Origin: Rapana venosa
Taxonomy: Eukaryota; Mollusca; Gastropoda; Neogastropoda; Muricidae
Reading direction: 5' to 3'
NCBI GenBank assembly: GCA_028751875.1
Contig: CM054145.1
Span: forward strand, 7,335,585 to 7,399,584
DNA: 64,000 nt
This document shows positions 58,301 to 64,000 of the stretch, one piece after another. A model generated the notes under the pieces. It made no database searches. It was given only the letters and a program-made list of their open reading frames with translations, and was not told where the DNA came from. How positions within the stretch are numbered: position 1 is the first letter of the stretch; each line of letters starts with the position of its first letter. The position numbers and the translations under genes were made by a program.

Positions 58301-61300
58301 AAACTGAATATGTACTGCTGCAAAAGAAAAACTACTTTCGAGGATAAAAAACACTTCTTCTTAAATGTCGCTCACACAGTGACTATTGCTGTCCGTCATA
58401 TGAGCCAAAATGCATTGTGCTGCTGTTAAGCGCCTGAAAAAAATTGTTTACAAGTAAAATGATTCTACATTAAATGACTTGTTATTGTGGATTATATTTT
58501 TGTCCCAGCAGAATTTTTTTAATTTAAAGACTGTCATTCAATGACAAAAAACTACTTGATATTTAATGGAATAAACCATTCTACATTTGAGGATAAAAAT
58601 CATTCTACATTAATATTGAGGAGTTTAATTCTATATTCAAAGTTAAAAACCACACATCATTCTTCTCCTTTGTCGTCAAACGCTCAGACAGCAACTATTG
58701 TCTGTCATATGAGCAAAAATGCATCACGCTGCCATTAAGCGCCTGACAAGCCAGGCCCAGCGCATCTGACTTCGGCATATCACATTATTCAACATTTAAA
58801 GATTTAAACTCCATACTTGCAGATAACAGTGGGAAAGTTGAGGGATCCGTCTGGCCCGGTGACCACATCGTGTTTGGCGTTGGGGTCTCTGCTGAGCAGA
58901 TCGCGGATGTCGTTGTTGTAGATCTCCACCACCGACACCTCCACAGAATGGGTCCCTGGTGGCTTCTCCTCAATCAGCCTGCAAACAACACAGAGACAGG
59001 AATGAAAGGACGGAGAATGTCCACAGACCGTGATGAAGGGTTGAGCGATTTTCAGTTTTAAAGGGGACAGGATAGCGACACCCACTGGTACAAGCGGAAG
59101 GATAAAGTAAAGTAAGGATAGCTTGGTTGGTTAGAGCGCTGCTTGTTGCGCTCGTGATCTGCTGACCTAGGTTCAAATCCCGTTCAAGGGAATGTTTTTT
59201 TTCTCTGGAGTTAACATCAGTGCCAAATCCACTCCCCCCAAAAGTCTTTTGGCTAAAACTGTAAACCGAGGTTCCATGTGTGAACATATGCAGAACATCT
59301 TGCGCACATGTTAAAACCTAGTTCGCTTTTTGAAAGAGTAGGCTATTGTATACTGGTGGTAATTTATGACAAAAATTTGATAAAACTGAATACACACAGG
59401 GACTGGATGTAAAAAAAGGACACAAGTATTTATTCCATTATCCTTGAAAAAAAAAATTTTTAATAAATAAATGCCTCAATAGTTAGAACTTCCAGTCATG
59501 TAGTCCCAGCTAATGTGAGTTGGGGGGAGGGGGTAGGGGTGGAAGGGTCATAGGTTTTATTCATGACTATGCTAACTGAGGGGGAGGGGGTGGGGGTTGT
59601 TTCCATGCAGTTCACATTACTTCTGATTTCACTCCCCTACAAATCTCTCAGATGAGGTTTTCGGGTGTTTTTTAGTTGGGTTTTTTTTCTATTCCTCAGC
59701 TACAATATCTATATCAATGAAACAGATATGGATAGGCTCAAAATTTCAAATATGTTGGCTCTGTAAAAAAGAAAAAGAATAATAGCTCATGTCTATAAGA
59801 CACTGAGGCTAGAATTGATATGCACAAGCAAGAAATGGTTCAGACATTTGGAAAGACAGAGGCATACCTAAAATAGCTCAAAATTAGAATTGTCTAAACA
59901 CTTATCTAGCCTGTATTGCTTTATGAGTCAGAAGCCTGAACACAACATAAAATAGGAAAGAGACAAAAACAGGCAACTTCTAAAAGCCAAATGGTCTGTA
60001 AAAGGGTTAAGTAAAAAGTAAAAGTGTTCCATAACATATGCAGTCATAGGGGAGCAAGGCATCAGAGACCTCGGCTTCTCTAGGGGCCAGCATATTGAGG
60101 GCGGCGCCCATCTCCTCTCCTTCACTGCTTTACCTTCCCTGACCCTAAAGAGGGCTGGTACCCATTCACAGCTGGGTGAACCGGGGGACTGTGCTGAAGC
60201 CAAGGAGTGCAAGCAGTCACCCATCCACTTGGAAACCACACTCAACACTGCTTAACATTGGCTTGGGGAAAGCGAGTACTCTGACCACTGAGCTATCCCG
60301 TCCCCTCAAATGGTCAGGCAGGAGAACAAAGGAAAGCATTCTTGATGAACTCTCAGTGCAAGGACCAAAAAAAAAGGAAAACAAGCACACCTGAAGAGTT
60401 CTCGGGTGGCTCGGGGGATGACCCCTTCATCAGGGTGGGGGTCCTGGGAAGGGTTGTAGTCGTCGTTGCGATGGGAGCCCAGCATGGTGTGGGTCTTGCC
60501 GCTTCCCGTCTGCCCGTAGGCCATGATGCAGATGTTGTAGCCGTCCAGCAGTGAGGTCAGCATGGGCTGCACTTCATCAAACACCGCCTCCTGCTTCTCC
60601 TCAGGGTTGTACACTCTGCACAGCCCACACAACCAGCATAACTCAGTCAAGGGTCCAGGGCCCAAATTAGTGTGCCCCTTTCTTTTACCAAGTCCAAGTG
60701 GGGTCAGTTCCTGTTTATAGTCTCATTCTTCAAAATAAACGTTTCAGAAATATTTGGGAAAAAAATGTCTGATGGACAAATTGTAAGTCCATTTTTTTAT
60801 GCTTGAGGTTACCTTACATCTGGTTATTCTTACCCTTGTTGTTTTGTATTTTCATTATATGTCTGTATGACTTGAGCTTATGTTGTACTGTCTTGGTTTT
60901 ATTTTATCTTATATTGTGAGGTCTGGGTTTTTTGAAAAGATGATTCCCTCATTCATTTTTATTCTTTTCAACATAGATTAACATTGTCATTTGAATGCTT
61001 TAAAAGTAAATTTTCTTGATTTTTTGTGTATTACCCTCAATAAATATTAATTTTTAACTTGACTCAAGCCACACACACACATACACGCGCACGCACACAC
61101 ACATGCACACACTCACATGCACACACGCACGCACGCACACCCCTACCTTAGCTCGCAAATTTACATCTACTCACATTCTTGCAAGCACACCTAAATAAAC
61201 ACACACACACACTCCCCAACATACACACACAGACACGCGCACACACGCACAAACATACTCACATGCATGGAAGCAGGCACATACTCACACATATACACAC

Positions 61301-62261
61301 ACATACTCACAAGCACACAAGCAGGCACACACTCACACATATACACACACACACACGTTCACACACACACACATTACGTGCATATGCACACACACAAACA
61401 CACACACATATACGCAAGCATGCACGCACTCACACATACACACACATTCTCTATATATTGTAACACTTTATCTTTGGTCTAATATCACCTCGAGTGAACA
61501 GACGTTAAATTAAAGAAAGAACACACGTACACACACACACACATGCACACACACTCACACACACACATTTTAGTACATTTAGAATGAAACTGGATGTATA
61601 TAGCAATCAAAAAACAAAAACGAGAGACCCACCTTTCATACTCAAACACCTTGTTTTGCTTGTGGGTACGTACACACACATTCTCCTGTGGCAAAAGCAA
61701 AGAATTAAAGAAAGAAACATAAGTAGCTGCAACATTTACCTCTCATTTGAATGAGGCTATGAAAAGAAACAAACAGATAATATGCAAACAATTGTTTTCT
61801 TTTTTATGAATTAAACTACAACACACACATATCTGCACACAGATACACACATATGCGCACATACACCCACACACACATGCATATACCTGCACACACACAC
61901 ACACATCTGCGCACAGATACATGTGCGTGCACACACACACACACGCATGCACATGCATGCACACGCACACACACACATTCTCAGAACAGTTGTAGTTGAT
62001 TTTCAATAGTTTAAGAGTTTTCTTCATAGTTTTACGTGATGTTGACTACATTGTTATGTAGATAGTTCTACAGTTCCATTGTTACATTACTTTCCTACAG
62101 TTCATACCTCTCTCTCGCTCTCTCTCTCTCTTGTCTAATATCACTTTGTGTGAAAAGACATAAAATCGAAGAAACAAACACACACATACACGTGCAATCA
62201 AATTAGACAACAGAAAAACTTTTAAAAAACCAGTGTACAAGTTTTGATATCACAAATCTCT

Positions 62262-62320
<59 letters not shown>

Positions 62321-63468
62321 CCCCTCTCTCTTTCTATGTTCTTGTTTGTTTGTTTGGGGGGGATGAGGGCATTGTTTCCTTGATTTTTGTTTTGGGTTGG
62401 TTGTTGTTTGTTTCACTTGGTTTGTTTAAGGGGATTTGTTGTTGTTTTTTTGCTGTTGTTGACAATGTTGTTGTGTGGGTTGTTTGGTTGTGTTTTTTTA
62501 GGGGGGTGATGATAGTTTTTGTGTAGGCTTTAATAATTTTACTTTAGATAATAGTTATGGGTAGCTGTATCTCTATCCCATTTCTGTTGTTTTGGTTTAA
62601 TTTTGCCAACCTCCCAGAGAATTTCTTTAAAATGGAGCTTAACATCAGCTTAAAAAGCTCAGCACCCATCCCTTACCTCCCCCCTCCCCTCCCCCAAAGA
62701 TAAAGAAACTCACATCATCCACTGGGTGTACCACAACCTCAGACTTGGATCCATGTCTGTCCAACAACACACCAATATACATATATATCTATATCTATAT
62801 ATATATATACACACATACACATTTTATTTTCTCTTATTTTCATTCCTCGGCTAGAGCTCCAAGGTTCACCAATGGTGTGATTTTGCGTATGCGACTGTTT
62901 TTTCCCACCATGGAGGTAGCCGCATTCCGACTTCAGGGATGTATGCTGGGGATGTCTGTGGTTTCGTAACCCACTGAACACTGACATGAATTACGGGATC
63001 TTTAGCATGTATATTTGATGTTCTGCATGAGTCTATACACAAACAGAATGAAGGCCTGGCAGGTCTGCACTTGAAGTTGACCTGGGAGATTGTAAAAATC
63101 CCCACCCTTAATTCACCAGACACACATCCAAAACCAGTCAGACCAAACACACATCCATAATAATAATAATAATAATAATATATAGAATTTATATAGCACT
63201 GAGTCTTGTAAAGCAAACAAACTGAAGCGCTTGCATTCAAATCATTTACATGCAAGCAACTTTACACAAATATTAGGATAACTTTAAAAAATCAGTCAGA
63301 CTGAACACACATCCAAAATCAGCCATGCTGGACACACACGCACGCATGCACGCACGCACGCATGCACACACACACACACCTGCCAAGAGACGAGGGATCT
63401 TCAGTTCCGCTATCAAACTCCATCAACGGTCTTACTCTGCAGTGAACACGGATATTTCCACGCAGCTC
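53292..63468 (-). CDS. KIF25: Kinesin-14 motor protein resembling KIF25 (motor domain and C-terminus)
   Basis: Nine exons (63380-63468, 62714-62756, 61633-61685, 60391-60615, 58817-58978, 57615-57805, 56439-56600, 55021-55176, 53292-53506) join with matching phases to 1296 nt, i.e. 431 residues plus TGA. It opens with [14 protein letters not shown], the neck-motor junction of C-terminal, minus-end-directed kinesin-14s. It then has the P-loop GQTGSGKT (96-103), switch I SSRSH (221-225), switch II DLAGSE (301-306), the microtubule-binding [15 protein letters not shown] helix and YRNSRLT (347-353). The segments [35 protein letters not shown] and [13 protein letters not shown] agree with my knowledge of vertebrate KIF25. 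The gap between switch I and II is about 75 residues, with a low-complexity Thr/Pro insert. The stalk must lie right of the window. All introns carry SINEs or simple repeats. Confidence 0.9.
53562..53935 (-). repeat. SINE D with module C tail, complete
   Basis: On the minus strand: Ser/Leu-like head near 53930-53885, D body (GGTGGGGATTTTTACAGTCT, TCCAAGTGCAGACCTACC), then module C to 53562. It lies in KIF25 3'-flanking DNA. Confidence 0.82.
53936..55020. other. KIF25 intron: AT-rich, no gene seen apart from exon neighbours
   Basis: A GC-balanced patch at 54050-54330 repeats the phrase around CCCCGGAAATTTTCCGGGG at 54072. 54780-55000 is a degenerate AATGTAATGCAAT-type pentanucleotide array. 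Confidence 0.6.
55021..55176 (-). CDS. KIF25: KIF25 exon: microtubule-binding helix
   Basis: Acceptor TTGTGTTAG, donor GTTTGT. Contains [20 protein letters not shown] and [17 protein letters not shown]. Confidence 0.94.
55500..55900 (-). mobile_element. LINE C-terminal remnant
   Basis: The minus strand reads [20 protein letters not shown] and [15 protein letters not shown], the CxxC...HxxxC region after the RT of some invertebrate LINEs; different subfamily from 41.9 kb. Confidence 0.72.
56439..56600 (-). CDS. KIF25: KIF25 exon: switch II
   Basis: Acceptor TTGTTTGCAG, donor GTGAGG. Starts [15 protein letters not shown], passes through a Thr/Pro-rich insert and ends [15 protein letters not shown] family-A SINE lies immediately upstream (56608-56905). 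Confidence 0.93.
56608..57022 (+). repeat. SINE A, head 1, with module C tail
   Basis: GGAAGGTGGCTGGATGGTTA, GGTTCTGGGTTCCATTCCC, body, then CCCCAAAGTTGGAATGCAGC (module C). It starts a few bases upstream of the KIF25 switch II exon acceptor. Confidence 0.85.
57215..57520 (-). repeat. SINE B, reversed, complete
   Basis: GTTCCCATAACCTATGTGAC at the left; GGGTGAACTGGAGGAACTG; GCTGCTTAACCTTAGCTTGA (5S-like box complement) and GCTATCCCGTCCCC head at the right. Confidence 0.88.
57615..57805 (-). CDS. KIF25: KIF25 exon: switch I
   Basis: Acceptor GCTCCACAG, donor GTGCGT. Contains [17 protein letters not shown] and [15 protein letters not shown]. The residue three before SSRSH is His where many kinesins have Asn. 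Confidence 0.92.
57843..58200 (+). repeat. SINE A, head 2, complete
   Basis: GGGATAGCCTGGTGGTTAGA, CAGGTTTGAATCTC, CTCTGGAGTTGACATCAGTG, then the body ending in CTCAAAATAAAAGAC. Confidence 0.85.
58201..58816. other. KIF25 intron; local repeats
   Basis: The phrase CGTCATATGAG-CAAAAATGCAT is repeated near 58252, 58395 and 58698, together with GATAAAAACCATTCTACATT-type words: a degenerate local tandem array. Confidence 0.6.
58817..58978 (-). CDS. KIF25: KIF25 exon ([15 protein letters not shown])
   Basis: Acceptor TTGTTTGCAG, donor GTATGG. Contains [19 protein letters not shown], the kinesin beta-strand and helix preceding switch I. Both junction codons (Arg and Lys) are completed across introns. 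Confidence 0.92.
59118..59470 (+). repeat. SINE A, head 2, complete
   Basis: ATAGCTTGGTTGGTTAGAGC, AGGTTCAAATCCCG, then the body with GGGACTGGATGTAAAAAAAG. Confidence 0.83.
59715..59945 (+). mobile_element. Degenerate LINE RT fragment
   Basis: QNFKYVGS, then [11 protein letters not shown] and a PVLLYESEA end: the FKYLGS...R-I--AK---F and LLYG-E-W motifs after the RT catalytic core, heavily mutated. Confidence 0.55.
60008..60308 (-). repeat. SINE B, reversed, complete
   Basis: GTTCCATAACATATGCAGTC at the left, CACCCATCCACTTGGAAACC (5S box-C-like complement) and GAGCTATCCCGTCCCC at the right. Confidence 0.88.
60391..60615 (-). CDS. KIF25: KIF25 exon: P-loop
   Basis: Acceptor GGGCTGTGCAG, donor GTGTGC. 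Contains [33 protein letters not shown] and, after a short polar insert, [13 protein letters not shown]. It is the nucleotide-binding exon. Confidence 0.95.
61070..61570. repeat. CA-rich microsatellite block
   Basis: Imperfect CACA/CATA/CACG repeats in a KIF25 intron, with a similar block at 61820-61975. Frames such as HTHTHT are artefacts. Confidence 0.92.
61633..61685 (-). CDS. KIF25: KIF25 exon (53 bp)
   Basis: Acceptor TTTTGCCACAG, donor GTGGGT. Reads [17 protein letters not shown] plus two bases of Arg, the strand before the FxxVF-type motif of kinesin motors. It lies between large CA-repeat tracts. Confidence 0.85.
62262..62330. repeat. (CT)n microsatellite
   Basis: Simple repeat in a KIF25 intron, followed by a G/T-rich stretch to about 62510 without gene signals. 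Confidence 0.93.
62714..62756 (-). CDS. KIF25: KIF25 micro-exon (43 bp)
   Basis: It follows a GTTGGACAG acceptor and precedes GTGAGT. It completes Arg, then reads [14 protein letters not shown]. Too short to stand alone; supported by phase and by the motor beta-strand it supplies. Confidence 0.82.
62850..63125 (-). repeat. SINE D with module C tail
   Basis: Same C-plus-D arrangement as 53562-53935: module C (CACCAATGGTGTGATTTTGC) at the left, D body (CACTTGAAGTTGACCTGGGA) at the right; the head is lost. Confidence 0.82.
63158..63265 (-). repeat. Solitary LINE-type tail E
   Basis: (TAA)n followed by GAATTTATATAGCACTGAGT, longer than other E copies and without a SINE body, so probably a truncated LINE 3' end. 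Confidence 0.7.
63380..63468 (-). CDS. KIF25: KIF25 exon: neck-motor junction
   Basis: Acceptor CTGCTGTGCAG and donor GTGTGTG. It starts phase 0 with [14 protein letters not shown] and ends two bases into an Arg codon. A family-C repeat module begins about 20 bases upstream of the acceptor. Confidence 0.88.
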
Positions 63469-63487
63469 CTGCACAGCAGAATAACAG

Positions 63488-63610
63488 ACGAAAGTTCCCC
63501 GCAGTCACAATGCGGCTACCTTCATAAGGGATTTTTTTTTTAAAAGAGGTCACATGCGCATTACAAATCTCACCATTGGTGAACCTCAGAGCTCTAGCCA
63601 AGGAACAAAC
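63488..63610 (-). repeat. Module C copy next to a KIF25 exon
   Basis: GCAGTCACAATGCGGCTACC and CTCACCATTGGTGAACCTCA. Its left end lies about 20 bases from the exon acceptor. Another piece is at 63846-63925. Confidence 0.8.
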
Positions 63611-64000
63611 AAAACAAACAATAACAACAACAAAAGATGAAAGTTAACTCTTTCTTTTATCTGCAATGTTGCTTGCTTGGCTCAGACAGCAAGCCCGATC
63701 TCTATACTTTTTATTTTGTTTGGGTTTTTTAAGCTTTTGTTCCTCAGCTAGAACTCCAATCCAATCCAATCCTCTTGTTCATAGCCCCGCCAACCACAGA
63801 GGCCATATCAGGACTGTCACCTTGTCAACTTTTAAATCTCAGAGAGCTAGAGCTCTGAGGTTCACCAATGTGAGATTTTTGTGTATGTGACTGATTTTTC
63901 CCCATCATTTTTTCCCCACCTTTAAAATTTTTTAAAATTTATATTAGTACAAGGCAGGAGACAGTCACTAATAGTAGTTTTTGTATGGTACATTTTTGGA

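Noticed and set aside
61179..62027. His/Thr- and Cys/Val-rich frames
   Set aside because: They are CA-repeat artefacts within KIF25 introns.

Overview
The window looks like nuclear DNA of a mollusc, most likely a gastropod. Host genes are split into short exons with GT/AG introns, introns are full of tRNA-headed SINEs and degraded non-LTR retrotransposons, and (CA)n, (CT)n and (TAA)n microsatellites are common. The host proteins are eukaryotic. The species assignment is inference from repeat style, not from a diagnostic gene. Layout: (1) 1-3600 carries the last three visible exons and 3' UTR of a plus-strand lambda-crystallin / L-gulonate 3-dehydrogenase gene (CRYL1 family). (2) 3.6-21.2 kb is repeat-rich and gene-poor: LINE 3' ends, SINEs, an A/C-rich minisatellite, a 57/53-bp minisatellite, and a possible two-exon end of an unrecognised gene (8683-8836 joined to 10989-11054). 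(3) 21215-21714 is a run of exactly 500 N. (4) 21.7-34.6 kb has a visibly damaged consensus with homopolymer runs everywhere; it still holds a Penelope-like GIY-YIG remnant and a frame-broken CRYL1 exon. (5) 33.0-42.4 kb on the minus strand holds a second CRYL1-family gene (exon at ~33.1 kb, exon 2 at 36.6 kb, exon 1 with the start codon at 42.3 kb). It points towards the first gene, so the two paralogues lie tail to tail. (6) 37.2-40.4 kb is a 3.1-kb LINE with a 13-bp target-site duplication inside that gene's first intron. (7) 47.0-49.1 kb is a second LINE family whose 5' part is inverted, with an 11-bp target-site duplication. (8) 53.3-63.5 kb on the minus strand is the complete motor domain and C-terminal tail of a kinesin-14 resembling KIF25: nine exons whose phases all agree, 431 codons plus stop. 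Its upstream stalk lies to the right of the window. Beyond the host genes, the most informative content is a modular SINE system. One family (called B here) joins a tRNA-like box-A head to a segment resembling the 5S rRNA internal control region. A second family (A) occurs with two different tRNA-like heads, one of them shared with B. It also occurs with three different tails: an AATAAA-type tail, a module (C) shared with a third family D that has a Ser/Leu-tRNA-like head, and a module (E) matching the 3' end of a LINE present at 15.05-15.67 kb. The kinesin and CRYL1 are ordinary cytosolic host proteins; nothing in the window suggests that they work together.
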